Assembly: GCF_900289175.1 (NCBI RefSeq)
Contig: NZ_LT985747.1
Location: 1,237,850 to 1,301,849, forward strand
From: Paenibacillus faecalis
Lineage (GTDB): Bacteria; Bacillota; Bacilli; Paenibacillales; Paenibacillaceae
Direction: 5' to 3'
DNA length: 64,000 nt
The notes under the pieces: generated by a model
Databases searched by the model: none
What the model was told of the DNA's origin: nothing
What the model saw: only the letters and a program-made list of their open reading frames with translations
Shown: piece after piece, positions 26,392 through 35,581 of the stretch
Position numbering within the stretch: position 1 is the stretch's first letter
Layout of the letters: every line of letters starts with the position of its first letter
Program-made: the position numbers and the translations under genes

Positions 26392-28059
26392 ATGAATAGA
26401 GCAGGAGAGCCTCTTAACCTTCAATCGAACAAAAAGCCTTTAATCATACTCGGGGCCATCGGCCTCATTCTGTTTCTTATCATTCAAGTATTTCCGTCAA
26501 TCACCACGGATACGGCGGAGGTTGAAGCTCCCGAACTCATCACCAAAACAGCTGCTGCCGAGGCTGCCGAACGCTTCGCCCAGGAACAGCTTCAATACGA
26601 TACTGCGTCCGATGAAGAGCCTCTCGTTACCTATCAAACCAGGTCGGATGTATATGGATACCTGTCGAAGGAAAATTTGCTGAAAGAATATAATAAAACA
26701 TTTGAAAGCAAGTATCCTTATGATGTTTATCGAGTCCGATTCGAAAAAAGCGATGGCTCCGCTTTAAATGTGGATGTACATATGCAAAACGGCACAATTA
26801 CAGGATTTATGTATGACAGAATTGGCTCCAGTTATGAAGGGGCCATGCTTCAGAAAGACGAGATTCAACGTCAATGGCTTCTGTTGATCGAAGGCGGTAT
26901 GTCTTTGAGCGAGAAGGAGGCTCTGGCAGAGCCATGGCTTCAGAGGTCTGGATACGAGCGATCAGAGCTTGAACTAGTTACGGGTGAAGGAGATCCGGGC
27001 TTGGAATATAAGGTGCCGGAAGCGAAGATCGGTGACTCGACTCTTCAACTAAACTTCACCTTCGAAGACCGACAGTTACGTTCGTACGAACCAGCCTTTT
27101 CTGTCCCTGCCGCTCATACTACTTATGTAGAAAAGCAAACGACGAACGCTACGCTGTTGACCTTTTTGGGCTCTGGGTTGTTCACCCTGATTCTAGGTGT
27201 TTTAGCCATTGTCTACAGTATAAAAACGAGAGCTTACACGTCTTTCAAAAGAGGGATTTTCCTTTCGTTACTGCTGTTTGTTATCCAAATGTTGAACACT
27301 TATAATCTGATTCCGGTCTTTCAGGCTGAAGGTATGAGCGACGCTGGCATCAAATGGATGATGATCTTTTACGTCGGCTATTCACTCGTCTTCTCGGCTT
27401 TGCTTTATTTCTCACTTGTTGGAGGAAGCGGATTATGGCACAAGGAAGATGGGTTGAATCCTTGGCCGCAAGCGAAGGAGCCGGGGTATGGCAAGTACGT
27501 GCTGGAAAGCATGAAGCTCGGATATATATGGGCCTGTATCCTGCTCGGTGTACAGTCTCTGATCTTTATCGTGCTCGGCCTGACCCTCAATACGTGGTCT
27601 ACAACAGATGCAACCCAATCTCCTTTTAACATGCTGTATCCGTGGCTATTTCCATTGATGGCCTGGTTTGCAGGGATATCTGAGGAGGCGGTGTATCGTC
27701 TGTTCGGTATCCGAATGGTTAAAAAAATCGTACGTAATACGTTTGTCGCCAGTCTGATCACATCGACCATCTGGGCTCTCGGCCACACCCTGTATCCGAT
27801 CTATCCGATCATTTCAAGACCGATTGAGCTGATCATCATCGGGCTTTTGTTCAGCTACATCTTCTTGCGCTTCGGTTATTTGACCGCCGTATTCGCGCAT
27901 GTCGTTTTCAACAGCATTCTGATGGGCTACAGCCTGATGTTGATGAACGATCCGGTAAACTTATGGATGGGCATTTTCTATATTATTTTGCCAGCCATCG
28001 TCGGGTATGTGATTTACAGATTCAATTCAAGGAGTCGTAAGCGACTTAGCTACTTTTGA
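26392..28059 (+). CDS. CPBP-family intramembrane metalloprotease with large extracytoplasmic N-terminal domain
   Basis: 555 residues from ATG 26392, which has AAGGAGG six bases upstream; the open frame begins 31 codons earlier without an SD. One membrane helix near residues 20-38 is followed by about 200 polar residues (two PepSY-like segments), then about eight helices. The CPBP motifs are in the last part: EEAVYR (431-436), a His in ALGHTL (H465) and HVVFN (H503, N507). These proteases (Abi/CAAX type) cleave within the membrane; the target is unknown. In some bacteria they process bacteriocins or prenylated proteins. Confidence 0.82.
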   Translation: MNRAGEPLNLQSNKKPLIILGAIGLILFLIIQVFPSITTDTAEVEAPELITKTAAAEAAERFAQEQLQYDTASDEEPLVTYQTRSDVYGYLSKENLLKEYNKTFESKYPYDVYRVRFEKSDGSALNVDVHMQNGTITGFMYDRIGSSYEGAMLQKDEIQRQWLLLIEGGMSLSEKEALAEPWLQRSGYERSELELVTGEGDPGLEYKVPEAKIGDSTLQLNFTFEDRQLRSYEPAFSVPAAHTTYVEKQTTNATLLTFLGSGLFTLILGVLAIVYSIKTRAYTSFKRGIFLSLLLFVIQMLNTYNLIPVFQAEGMSDAGIKWMMIFYVGYSLVFSALLYFSLVGGSGLWHKEDGLNPWPQAKEPGYGKYVLESMKLGYIWACILLGVQSLIFIVLGLTLNTWSTTDATQSPFNMLYPWLFPLMAWFAGISEEAVYRLFGIRMVKKIVRNTFVASLITSTIWALGHTLYPIYPIISRPIELIIIGLLFSYIFLRFGYLTAVFAHVVFNSILMGYSLMLMNDPVNLWMGIFYIILPAIVGYVIYRFNSRSRKRLSYF

Positions 28060-28082
28060 TCAAACAGACTTATGAAAAAAAG

Positions 28083-28127
28083 AAACGGCTGATCCGTCCA
28101 TGTAAGGCGGATTGCCGTTTTTCTTGT
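28083..28127 (+). terminator. Bidirectional terminator between CPBP gene and uvrC
   Basis: AAACGGC-tGATCCG / CGGATt-GCCGTTT stem then TTCTTGTTT on plus; the minus strand carries CTTTTTTTCAT on the other side. Confidence 0.75.
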
Positions 28128-28150
28128 TTAACACCCATATGAAGATTTAC

Positions 28151-30142
28151 TTAATCATCATTCAGCGCTTTGAGAATCTCTTTAGCCAGCTTATCGCCAA
28201 TAGATAAAGGGCGAAAATCTTCCACACTTGCCTCTTTTATTTTTTTGACAGAACCAAAATGCTTCAGCAGCATCTTCCGCCGTTTCTCTCCGATTCCTGG
28301 AATAGCGTCCAGTTTGGAGGTAACCATCGATTTACCCCTTTGTTCCCGGTGAAACGAGATCGCGAAGCGGTGCACCTCTTCCTGGATTCGCTGGAGCAAA
28401 TAAAACTCCTGACTGTCCCGCGGCAGAGAGACCGGCTCTGGCGGATCACCCACCATCAGCTGTGCCGTTTTATGTTTAGCATCTTTCACCAGTCCGCAGA
28501 CCGGGATAAACAGGCCCAACTCGTTCTCCAGCACGTCTACAGCTGCCGAAATCTGACCTTTGCCCCCATCCACTACGATCAAATCAGGCATAGGCAGATT
28601 TTCCTTAAGCACCCGTTCATAACGGCGCCTTATAACTTCCCGCATCGTTTCATAGTCGTCCGGCCCTTGTACAGAGCGGATTTTATATTTTCTATATTCC
28701 TTCTTGGCCGGCTTGCCGTCAATAAACACGACCATGGCAGACACCGGGTTCGTCCCCTGTATGTTGGAGTTATCAAACGCTTCGATTCGGTGGAGAGTAT
28801 CGATCCCGATCACCTCGCCGAGGTTGGCGGCAGCAATCGACGTTCGTTCCTCATCCCGTTCAATCATCCGGAACTTCTCATCCAGTGCGACCTTCGCATT
28901 TTGCAAAGCCATCCCAACCATCTGACGCTTCAATCCACGCTGCGGTACGTGAACCTTCACACCGATCCATTCCTGCAATGCTGCCGCGCCACCAGCCGCA
29001 TCCACCGTTCCTGCCCCTTCGCCGAGGTCCTCCTCAGACTCGGCAACCCATATAGCCGGAGCAGCTTCTTGCCGGACAGTCTCAGTATGCTGCGGCTTCG
29101 CATCTTTCTTTTCAGGTTCAACAGAAGAGGTGGTTGTTTCGGCTTTTGCAGCTTTAGCTGTATCATCAGCTGAAGGCCCCGGCAGTAATATTTCCTGAGG
29201 CAAAGCTGGATTCTCACTGTAATACTGCGCCACGAATGACATGAAGTCGCTGTACGCTTCTCCGTAATATGGAAAAATGGATGCGTTTCGCTGAACCATT
29301 TTCCCCTGACGCATATATAAAATTTGTACACACATCCAGCCCTTATCGACCGCATAGCCAAATACGTCCCGGTCCTTCTTGTCGGCCGTTGTAATCTTCT
29401 GCTTCTCCATGATGGTATCGATATGCATGATTTGGTCGCGCAGCTCTTTAGCGCGTTCAAAATACAACTCTTCCGCAGCCTCCTGCATTTTCCGCTGCAG
29501 TTCTTTTTTCACCTCTTCATGTCCACCGCTTAGAAAAGAGCTGATTTCCCGTGTAATCTCCTCATAAGCGGATTGCGGAATGTCTTTCACACACGGAGCC
29601 ATACACTGGCCCATGTGATAATACAGGCAAACCTCTTTGGGCATGACTCCACATTTGCGAAGTGGATACATCCGGTCAAGCAGCTTCTTGGTCTGTTGGG
29701 CTGCATAAGCGTTCGGATAAGGTCCGAAATATTTTGCTTTATCTTTAAGCACCCGCCGTGTAACTTCCAGCTTGGGATGCGTTTCATTCGTAATTTTGAG
29801 ATATGGATATGTCTTATCATCCTTAAGGAGCACATTATACCGCGGCTGATGTGTCTTGATCAGATTGCATTCCAGAATCAAGGCTTCCATGTTGCTGCTC
29901 GTAACGATGTATTCAAAATCGCGGATTTCAGAAACCAATCGTTGGGTCTTCCCGTCATGACTGCCTGTGAAATAGGACCGTACCCGATTCTTGAGAACCT
30001 TGGCCTTGCCTACGTATATAATCGTGCCTTCCCCGTTCTTCATCAAATAACAGCCCGGCAGATCGGGCAAAAGAGCCAGCTTATTGCGGATATTCTCCAG
30101 CGCCTTCTCCTGTTCCTGAAGCTTCTTCGCGAAATCTTCCAT
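28151..30142 (-). CDS. uvrC: Excinuclease ABC subunit C
   Basis: 663 residues from ATG 30142 (GAGGAG about eight bases upstream); a 30-codon upstream extension lacks an SD. The N-terminal GIY-YIG nuclease ([15 protein letters not shown]) makes the 3' incision, the UVR motif lies around residues 205-240, the RNase H-like nuclease ([20 protein letters not shown]) makes the 5' incision, and helix-hairpin-helix motifs ([13 protein letters not shown]) end the protein. Family members are usually 590-620 residues; the excess is a 60-70 residue Ala/Glu/Lys/Thr-rich insertion encoded at about 28990-29185, between the UVR part and the PQRG motif. It acts with UvrAB in nucleotide excision repair. Confidence 0.95.
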   Translation of the reverse strand: MEDFAKKLQEQEKALENIRNKLALLPDLPGCYLMKNGEGTIIYVGKAKVLKNRVRSYFTGSHDGKTQRLVSEIRDFEYIVTSSNMEALILECNLIKTHQPRYNVLLKDDKTYPYLKITNETHPKLEVTRRVLKDKAKYFGPYPNAYAAQQTKKLLDRMYPLRKCGVMPKEVCLYYHMGQCMAPCVKDIPQSAYEEITREISSFLSGGHEEVKKELQRKMQEAAEELYFERAKELRDQIMHIDTIMEKQKITTADKKDRDVFGYAVDKGWMCVQILYMRQGKMVQRNASIFPYYGEAYSDFMSFVAQYYSENPALPQEILLPGPSADDTAKAAKAETTTSSVEPEKKDAKPQHTETVRQEAAPAIWVAESEEDLGEGAGTVDAAGGAAALQEWIGVKVHVPQRGLKRQMVGMALQNAKVALDEKFRMIERDEERTSIAAANLGEVIGIDTLHRIEAFDNSNIQGTNPVSAMVVFIDGKPAKKEYRKYKIRSVQGPDDYETMREVIRRRYERVLKENLPMPDLIVVDGGKGQISAAVDVLENELGLFIPVCGLVKDAKHKTAQLMVGDPPEPVSLPRDSQEFYLLQRIQEEVHRFAISFHREQRGKSMVTSKLDAIPGIGEKRRKMLLKHFGSVKKIKEASVEDFRPLSIGDKLAKEILKALNDD

Positions 30143-30187
30143 CTTTCTACTCCTCTCCGAAGGAGATATCGATTTGAAACCACACAA

Positions 30188-30216
30188 AGCGCCTCCGGTC
30201 CAAAACCGAAGGCGCT
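30188..30216 (-). terminator. Hairpin between trxA and uvrC
   Basis: AGCGCCTcCGGT / ACCGaAGGCGCT stem, 36 bases after the trxA stop; on minus only TTTGTGTGG follows, so termination may be partial. Confidence 0.45.
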
Positions 30217-30252
30217 GTATGGTACACGACATCCTATATTACAGATGCTCGC

Positions 30253-30570
30253 TTACTGATGCTTGGCAATGATGCCTTTCAATGCTTCTTTGGAATTCAG
30301 GCCAACAACTTTATCGACAGGCTGGCCGTCTTTAAAGAAGATCAAAGTCGGAATACTCATCACACCGAAACGGGAAGCAGATTCAGGGTTCTCATCCACG
30401 TTCACCTTCGCAATTTTCACATCATCGCCGACCTCTTGGGACAATTCGTCCAAAATCGGAGCAAGCATTTTACAAGGACCGCACCAAGGCGCCCAAAAAT
30501 CAACTACAACCGTTCCTTTACCTTCTACTTCGCTAGCAAAGGTCTGATCGGTAACATTAACGATAGCCAT
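30253..30570 (-). CDS. trxA: Thioredoxin
   Basis: 105 residues, classical thioredoxin. The WCGPC active site has Cys30 and Cys33, with the cis-proline in SIPTLIFF near residue 74 and the buried Asp in VVDFWAP. It reduces cytoplasmic disulfides with NADPH via thioredoxin reductase. SD AAGGAGGAG lies seven bases before the ATG. Position directly upstream of uvrC is conserved in Bacilli. A candidate sigma-A promoter is found at 30639-30668. Confidence 0.96.
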   Translation of the reverse strand: MAIVNVTDQTFASEVEGKGTVVVDFWAPWCGPCKMLAPILDELSQEVGDDVKIAKVNVDENPESASRFGVMSIPTLIFFKDGQPVDKVVGLNSKEALKGIIAKHQ

Positions 30571-30638
30571 GAGGTTCTCCTCCTTATTTAGAAAAGTTAC
30601 ATTTTGTGCTTAGAATATTATGCTAAGCCGACCATTAC

Positions 30639-30668
30639 AGTATACCATAATCACATAGACGATGTGAA
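30639..30668 (-). promoter_or_regulatory. Candidate sigma-A promoter of trxA
   Basis: Minus strand TTCACA (30663-30668), 18-base spacer, TATACT (30639-30644). Confidence 0.45.
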
Positions 30669-30705
30669 ATAGATATGACACGCCAAATGGAATGTTCAAC
30701 CATTC

Positions 30706-30735
30706 TTTACAAATGATTTAACCATTAGGTATACT
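30706..30735 (+). promoter_or_regulatory. Candidate sigma-A promoter of yqzM-like gene
   Basis: TTTACA (30706-30711), 18-base spacer, TATACT (30730-30735), 75 bases before the ATG. Confidence 0.45.
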
Positions 30736-30810
30736 ACAAATAATGAACCCGAAAGACATTTGTCAAGGCATTATGTCACACGGAAGTTCACTTTTTGAGG
30801 AGGCAGGCTG

Positions 30811-30966
30811 ATGGATACGAACGTACGCGCAGTAGATCCTCGAGAGCATATTAACGAAGAACCGCGTAATGACTTTAGCGATCTGGTTGTAGGCTTTACG
30901 GGCATGTTTGCTTTTATGTTCGTTATTTTCTTCGCTATGGTTATTATCAAGTTCATCGCAGGCTGA
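30811..30966 (+). CDS. yqzM: YqzM-like small membrane protein
   Basis: 51 residues: a charged head (MDTNVRAVDPREHINEEPRN) and one membrane helix (VGFTGMFAFMFVIFFAMVII) ending KFIAG. The RND...VGF and IIKFI pattern matches the YqzM family of Bacillales. Function is unknown. A strong TGAGGAGG site lies about eight bases before the ATG. It is flanked by divergent trxA and convergent dnaI and ends at two stacked hairpins. It is below normal ORF size cut-offs. Confidence 0.7.
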   Translation: MDTNVRAVDPREHINEEPRNDFSDLVVGFTGMFAFMFVIFFAMVIIKFIAG

Positions 30967-30991
30967 TGCTCTGTTTTTGCACACAAGAAGA

Positions 30992-31026
30992 AAGCGGCGA
31001 GCTCTCTTATAATAGAGTTCGCCGCT
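30992..31026 (+). terminator. First hairpin after yqzM
   Basis: AAGCGGCGAgCTCT / AGAGtTCGCCGCTT stem, without a T-run; followed by a second, stronger hairpin. Confidence 0.45.
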
Positions 31027-31032
31027 TGTACC

Positions 31033-31081
31033 AACAGAAACGCCGTCGTCTTTGTGAAGACGACGGCGTTTCTGTTTTATT
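31033..31081 (+). terminator. Bidirectional terminator between yqzM and dnaI
   Basis: A 20-bp perfect stem starting AACAGAAACGCC and ending GGCGTTTCTGTT, TGTG loop, then TTATT. One of the longest perfect stems in the window. Confidence 0.8.
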
Positions 31082-31144
31082 GGAAAAAGCCTAATCCTGC
31101 GCCCTGTGGACGAAAGATCAGACTTTTACGTTCATGGTCACACC

Positions 31145-32098
31145 TTAGTCTTTCCCCCGCTGATTCTCACCGAACAGCTGAACAACATCTACAAAAGGGG
31201 AGATTCGATTCATCAAGCGCTGCCCCTTGTGGGCTTCCTCACCGTCCTTGCTTGTAAAGCTCAGGTGTCTTTCCAATCCTTCAAGCGAATAATTTGATGT
31301 GTAAAAGGTCGGTTTCCGATTCATGCGAAAATTGAGGATAGCACCCAGCACATGGTCTCGAACCCACGGATTAAGGTTCTCTGCACCGATATCATCAAAA
31401 ATAAGCAGATCACAGTTTTTCATCGTCTCTACGGTCTCTTTGAGCTTACTTCCATCCTGCATCATTGACTTTAAATCTTCCACAAATTCCGGCATGTATA
31501 CAATGACACCGGTATAACCTTCCTTCGCCAATTCGTGCAGCAGATAGCACATCAGAAATGTTTTGCCTGTACCGAATGATCCGGTCAAATACAAACCTCG
31601 ATGAGATAACCCTTGTTCCTTCGTATCGTTGATGTAACGAAAGACCTGGTGTACCGCCGGAGCCCGAAGACGATCTTTTCCCATGATCTCCACTTCATCG
31701 TATCCTTCATTCAAAGCCCGTTCATCCACATAAAAACTCCGGACCCGCTTCCGAATCTGCTCCTCGTTATTTTTGGCGATTTGGAGCGAACAAGGCGCCT
31801 TACGTTCATAGATTTCCAAAGAACCGTTCAATGGCTGAATGTCCAGCTTGCTGTAGTGACCTTGGAAATCATTAGGGCAACGCTCCAGACCGGGGCACTG
31901 CTTACAATTCTCATGATCACCAATATATTGATATAAACGGCTTAGATTCGTCCGCAGCACGCTTTCATCCAAATCCGGATGTTCAGCCCGAAGGGCAAGA
32001 ATCAGCGGATGCTTCAGCAGCTGATCAACAATTTGATCTGTGCGGCGGCGAAACGCCGGGCTTTTCATGCTATCCAGCAATTCACCAAGTGATTCCAC
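31145..32098 (-). CDS. dnaI: Primosomal protein DnaI (replicative helicase loader)
   Basis: 317 residues. The N-terminal domain has a zinc-binding Cys set (CKQCPGLERC near residue 62), and the C-terminal AAA+ domain has Walker A GSFGTGKTF near residue 170 and Walker B LLIFDDIGAE near 232. DnaI loads the hexameric DnaC helicase at oriC and restart sites with DnaB and DnaD. It follows dnaB by 33 bases with an AAAGGAAGG site, the conserved order in Bacillales. Confidence 0.94.
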   Translation of the reverse strand: MESLGELLDSMKSPAFRRRTDQIVDQLLKHPLILALRAEHPDLDESVLRTNLSRLYQYIGDHENCKQCPGLERCPNDFQGHYSKLDIQPLNGSLEIYERKAPCSLQIAKNNEEQIRKRVRSFYVDERALNEGYDEVEIMGKDRLRAPAVHQVFRYINDTKEQGLSHRGLYLTGSFGTGKTFLMCYLLHELAKEGYTGVIVYMPEFVEDLKSMMQDGSKLKETVETMKNCDLLIFDDIGAENLNPWVRDHVLGAILNFRMNRKPTFYTSNYSLEGLERHLSFTSKDGEEAHKGQRLMNRISPFVDVVQLFGENQRGKD

Positions 32099-32131
32099 AT
32101 ATACACCTTCCTTTCACGAGAACAAAGCAGA

Positions 32132-33643
32132 TCAATTAAGCCCGCTTCTTTTCTTGCTAGCCTGCATCTCTTCAGCAAGCTTCAGCATTTTCTCATATTC
32201 TTCTTCAGTAACGGCTTCGCCTTGGGCAGACTCCAGCGCCACCGGAATTTCCGGCTTGGCCTTTCCGCTCTTGGCGTATGTACGCGTACGCGAAGCAGCC
32301 GCCGCCTGTTTGCCTTTCATCTTCGCCTGATCACGAATATACTGAACGGCTTTTTCATAGCTGTTCACTTGCTTGAGCAGCATATTAGAAGCAATAGCCT
32401 CTACAAAATTGCGATTGATTCGTTGATCTCCCCCGGCAGCAATCAAAGACATCAAGTAATGTATCAACACATTGATGACTTCACCTGGCAGCTTGTAGCT
32501 GAGATCGATCTTTTCGAACATTTCCATAAAATGCACCGGAACCGAGCCCGGGAAAAAAGTTTGAAGCAGCCTTGTATATGGCTCGTTTCGAAGCATCATA
32601 TTATATTGATGAATATCACACTTGGATTGAAACTGCGGCGGCACCTCTACATAATACTCCATCTGTACAGCATGCTCTTCAACCGGTGCATCCGGGTCCG
32701 CATTCAGCTCTTGGTGAAGCGCAATTACTTTACCAGCTGTGATCTGCCGTTTCTCCTCCAGCTTCATACTTTGACGGAAATGGAGGCTCGCCCTATGCTG
32801 AAGCTCATCCAGCATCACTTCCCCCTGACTTGAGAAGATTCCATCCTCATCCAAAAGCCGGCACAAGTCCTGTATGCTCATATCGTATTTTCGAACGACA
32901 TAATTGACAATGCCCATCTGTTCATGATCATATCGAAGCCGCTCCACAAACACACGGTTTCGTGATTCTCTCGGAAATCTTAATATAATATCTGAATAGT
33001 TAAGCCCCTCATCCTGAGGAACGATATTCACTGCAGGAGTTCGCGGCGGCTCTACTTCAGTTAGTGCCTGTTCCAGCTCATAATCGATGACGTGAGTATT
33101 CAGTTCAAAAATATCATAAAACGGCACCGAAATATTTTCCTTGTTCAGTGAAATGCCTGACCACTCCAAAGGTTCCTTGCTCCATAGCTGTTCCCGCAGC
33201 GACAATACCGCAAACTTGCCCACTTTATCGCGCAATAACAGCGTTAAATGCTGTGTATTGAAAAACTCTGCCGGAGACAAGGGCGCCTGCAGTTCGTATT
33301 CATAAACATAATCATCCGTCTCCAGAACATACATCCTGCTCGTTTGCAGCAATCCTACAGCCTCCAGCTTTGAGGTCTGCTCAATTAAATATTTCCGGCC
33401 CTTTTCACTCGGCTCTAGCCCCAATGTCAAAAACAGCCGACGCTGCTGCTCGATTGCCGAATACCCTACTTTTTCTGCAGGGACATGCAAAACCAAAAGG
33501 CGGTATAAACTGATAGCAAAAGCCCCTACCATTGGTTGATATATGGAGCTGAGCATTTTATCATCCAATCCGCTCAGACAGAAGTCGCGGTATACGCAGT
33601 AACGGTGATTTTCAGTAAAATGCAAAAAGTTTGTCATGCGCAT
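32132..33643 (-). CDS. dnaB: Replication initiation and membrane attachment protein DnaB
   Basis: 503 residues from ATG 33643 (GGGAGGAG about ten bases upstream); the frame extends upstream only to a TTG. The N-terminal DDBH1 winged-helix part (LHFTENHRYCVYRD onward) and the DDBH2 (DnaD-like) region around residues 370-450 fit the Gram-positive DnaB, which is unrelated to Gram-negative DnaB helicase. It works with DnaD and DnaI to load the helicase. The C terminus is a basic Ala/Lys/Arg-rich tail after about residue 450. It overlaps an operon with dnaI. Confidence 0.92.
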   Translation of the reverse strand: MRMTNFLHFTENHRYCVYRDFCLSGLDDKMLSSIYQPMVGAFAISLYRLLVLHVPAEKVGYSAIEQQRRLFLTLGLEPSEKGRKYLIEQTSKLEAVGLLQTSRMYVLETDDYVYEYELQAPLSPAEFFNTQHLTLLLRDKVGKFAVLSLREQLWSKEPLEWSGISLNKENISVPFYDIFELNTHVIDYELEQALTEVEPPRTPAVNIVPQDEGLNYSDIILRFPRESRNRVFVERLRYDHEQMGIVNYVVRKYDMSIQDLCRLLDEDGIFSSQGEVMLDELQHRASLHFRQSMKLEEKRQITAGKVIALHQELNADPDAPVEEHAVQMEYYVEVPPQFQSKCDIHQYNMMLRNEPYTRLLQTFFPGSVPVHFMEMFEKIDLSYKLPGEVINVLIHYLMSLIAAGGDQRINRNFVEAIASNMLLKQVNSYEKAVQYIRDQAKMKGKQAAAASRTRTYAKSGKAKPEIPVALESAQGEAVTEEEYEKMLKLAEEMQASKKRSGLN

Positions 33644-33673
33644 CGTTGTTGCTCCTCCCTTTTTGTCCAAGAA

Positions 33674-33715
33674 GAAACGCCTTCGAAATCTTTGTGTAAA
33701 GAACGGCGGCGTTTT
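33674..33715 (-). promoter_or_regulatory. Hairpin in the dnaB leader
   Basis: AAACGCC / GGCGTTT outer stem with inner CTTT / AAAG, 31 bases upstream of the dnaB start. On minus it is followed by CTTCTTGG, on plus by TTTTCAC, so it resembles the window's AAACGCC terminators and could stop antisense transcription or attenuate dnaB. Confidence 0.4.
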
Positions 33716-33876
33716 TCACAAGAAATATAAACCAAGAAACAGTGAAGTAATGAGCCTATCATTTCTTAGATCTTTAAAAAAATAGACTTTCTCTATTCTA
33801 TCATAAAAAGCAGGCCAAAAAGTCTGTTTCCACACTCAAAGGCATTCAAATTTCTGGTATTTATAATCACATTTCA

Positions 33877-33915
33877 TAAAAAAACAAAACGACTCGCTCC
33901 ACTCGGGAGAGAGCC
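33877..33915 (-). terminator. Terminator of the yuiB-like gene
   Basis: Minus strand GGCTCTCTCC / GGAGCGAGTC (one mismatch, one G-T) then GTTTTGTTTTTTT, 16 bases after the stop. Confidence 0.75.
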
Positions 33916-33930
33916 GCAATAATACTACAC

Positions 33931-34230
33931 TTAAAACATTTTAAACCCTTTCACACGCAGTGTATGAATAGCCCAGCCGCTTAAAAACGTACCCGCTAAC
34001 CCGGCTACCCCTGTCAAGTAATCCACTACCCGATATGAGCTGATATGAGCCCAAAACGTTGCCTCATCATGGTTCCACATGCTGTATACAACAACAGGCA
34101 ATATAACGATTACGAAAAAAAGACAAGGAAGCCAAGTCGTCTTCATCAACATATTGACAATAAAACCGATACCGAACATCATGACAAACAATAAAATCAT
34201 CAGTACGAGCACGGGAAGATACTGAAGCAT
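33931..34230 (-). CDS. yuiB: YuiB-family membrane protein
   Basis: 99 residues with three hydrophobic segments: about residues 5-28, 34-50 and 70-90. The pattern GFIVNMLMKTTWLP, then WNHDEATFWAHI and a conserved basic end VKGFKMF match YuiB of Bacillales. Function is unknown. In Bacillus subtilis yuiB lies near yumB and yumC, and the same grouping appears here (NADH dehydrogenase and yumC within 4 kb). It is divergent from chdC. Confidence 0.75.
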   Translation of the reverse strand: MLQYLPVLVLMILLFVMMFGIGFIVNMLMKTTWLPCLFFVIVILPVVVYSMWNHDEATFWAHISSYRVVDYLTGVAGLAGTFLSGWAIHTLRVKGFKMF

Positions 34231-34372
34231 TTCGTTATATCACCTCTTCTTTGTCACCTGCGTATTCTATATATAACAATGAGTAATAGCACACGCCAGA
34301 GCGGCTAGTAGATAGTGTACTAGAAAGAATGTCACATTTCAACGAACTTTTCGTGAATAGATTGTGTCATCA

Positions 34373-34401
34373 TTGCCCTTATTCTTGCGGTCAGATACAA
34401 T
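34373..34401 (+). promoter_or_regulatory. Candidate sigma-A promoter of chdC
   Basis: TTGCCC (34373-34378), 17-base spacer, TACAAT (34396-34401), 71 bases before the ATG. Confidence 0.6.
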
Positions 34402-34472
34402 AGAATAAGGTTTGGCAAGCGGTTTATTCGCTTGATATATAAACACCTATATGAATATTTAGGAGTGATCAT

Positions 34473-35222
34473 ATGAACGAAGCCGCAATGACGCTGGATG
34501 GCTGGTATTCTCTGCATGATTTCCGCTCGATCAACTGGCCAGCCTGGAAAGCCGCGGATGATGAGCAGCGTGCCGTTGCACTGGACGAGCTGCTTGCTTT
34601 TTTGCAAGAATGGAATCAAGTAGAAGAATCCAAGCAAGGAAGCACCGCTGTATATACCATCGTAGGGCAAAAAGCAGACTTTGTATTCATGCATTTACGC
34701 GAAACGCTTGAAGAGTTGAATGAGATCGAGAACGCCTTTAACAAAACAACATTTGCCCAATACACAACCAAGGCCTACTCCTATGTCAGCATTGTCGAAC
34801 TCAGCAATTATTTGGCTGGATCATCGGATGGCGATCCGATGGAGAATCCCCATGTTATTGCACGTTTAAAGCCAACTCTTCCAAAATCCAAACATATTTG
34901 CTTTTACCCAATGAACAAAAAACGTGATCTGAACGACAACTGGTACATGCTCAGCATGGAAGATAGACGCGCCATGATGTACAGTCACGGGAAAATCGGC
35001 CGCAGTTATGCCGGAAAGGTGAAGCAAATTATTACCGGATCGGTCGGACTCGATGATTGGGAATGGGGTGTAACACTCTTTTCTGACGATGCACTCCAAT
35101 TTAAAAAACTGATCTATGAAATGCGTTTTGACGAAGTCAGCGCCCGCTTCGGGGAGTTCGGGTCGTTCTATGTCGGCAATTTGCTGAATCAGGACTCTTT
35201 TATAAAGTTAATGAAGGTTTAA
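34473..35222 (+). CDS. chdC: Coproheme decarboxylase (HemQ/ChdC)
   Basis: 249 residues, chlorite-dismutase-like fold. Tyr145 in CFYPMNKKR is the catalytic tyrosine and His172 in [11 protein letters not shown] the proximal heme ligand; both fall at the canonical numbers of the Bacillales enzyme. It uses hydrogen peroxide to decarboxylate coproheme III to heme b, the last step of the coproporphyrin-dependent heme pathway of Gram-positive bacteria. An AGGAGTG site precedes the ATG and a clear sigma-A promoter lies upstream. It is consistent with the heme-dependent enzymes sdhC and ctaA in the same window. Monocistronic. Confidence 0.95.
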   Translation: MNEAAMTLDGWYSLHDFRSINWPAWKAADDEQRAVALDELLAFLQEWNQVEESKQGSTAVYTIVGQKADFVFMHLRETLEELNEIENAFNKTTFAQYTTKAYSYVSIVELSNYLAGSSDGDPMENPHVIARLKPTLPKSKHICFYPMNKKRDLNDNWYMLSMEDRRAMMYSHGKIGRSYAGKVKQIITGSVGLDDWEWGVTLFSDDALQFKKLIYEMRFDEVSARFGEFGSFYVGNLLNQDSFIKLMKV

Positions 35223-35280
35223 GCAAGCTTCTGATCAGAACATAAATATTCATTACCAAAACAAATGATTCAAACATTAT

Positions 35281-35336
35281 AAAAGGCAGGCCTGTAAATG
35301 AACTTTTCGTCCATTAAAAAGCCTGCCTTTTATTAA
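35281..35336 (+). terminator. Bidirectional terminator after chdC
   Basis: AAAAGGCAGGC / GCCTGCCTTTT stem with AT-rich loop, then ATTAATC; the other strand also carries T residues. Confidence 0.7.
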
Positions 35337-35581
35337 TCTTCACCATTATCCTCACGCAAGGACTCTAAATATTGTGCAGTAGCTCGGTCCCGTGCTCTGC
35401 TCTTATCCTTCAGCCGCTCAATAGCGGGCAAAATCAATATATCGATTTCCTTCTGGACAGTATATGCTAGATCGTATTTTTCCTGGGATTCCAAATATGA
35501 TCCAACTTCCATCAGTGCGTTATACCGATCCAGCTCTTCGCGCGTCAGCAGTCCCCGAACTTGTACACTGCAGTGTCTCAT
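35333..35581 (-). CDS. Small conserved-looking hypothetical protein coupled to NADH dehydrogenase
   Basis: 82 residues, not recognised. It is helix-rich and highly charged (LTREELDRYNALMEVGSYLE, later ERLKDKSRARDRATAQYLES), with no membrane segment or signal. Its ATG follows the TAA of the NADH dehydrogenase gene with no gap, and the SD AAGGAAGG lies within the end of that gene, so it is almost certainly translated and coupled. Its single Cys (Cys4) near the start of the chain gives no motif. The terminator of chdC overlaps its stop. Confidence 0.65.
   Translation of the reverse strand: MRHCSVQVRGLLTREELDRYNALMEVGSYLESQEKYDLAYTVQKEIDILILPAIERLKDKSRARDRATAQYLESLREDNGED

Noticed and set aside
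28259..29173. 304-codon plus-strand frame opposite uvrC
   Set aside because: Shadow of uvrC with no start signal or recognisable domain.
31130..31300. Plus-strand small open frames opposite dnaI
   Set aside because: Fully antisense to a well supported gene, no ribosome site.
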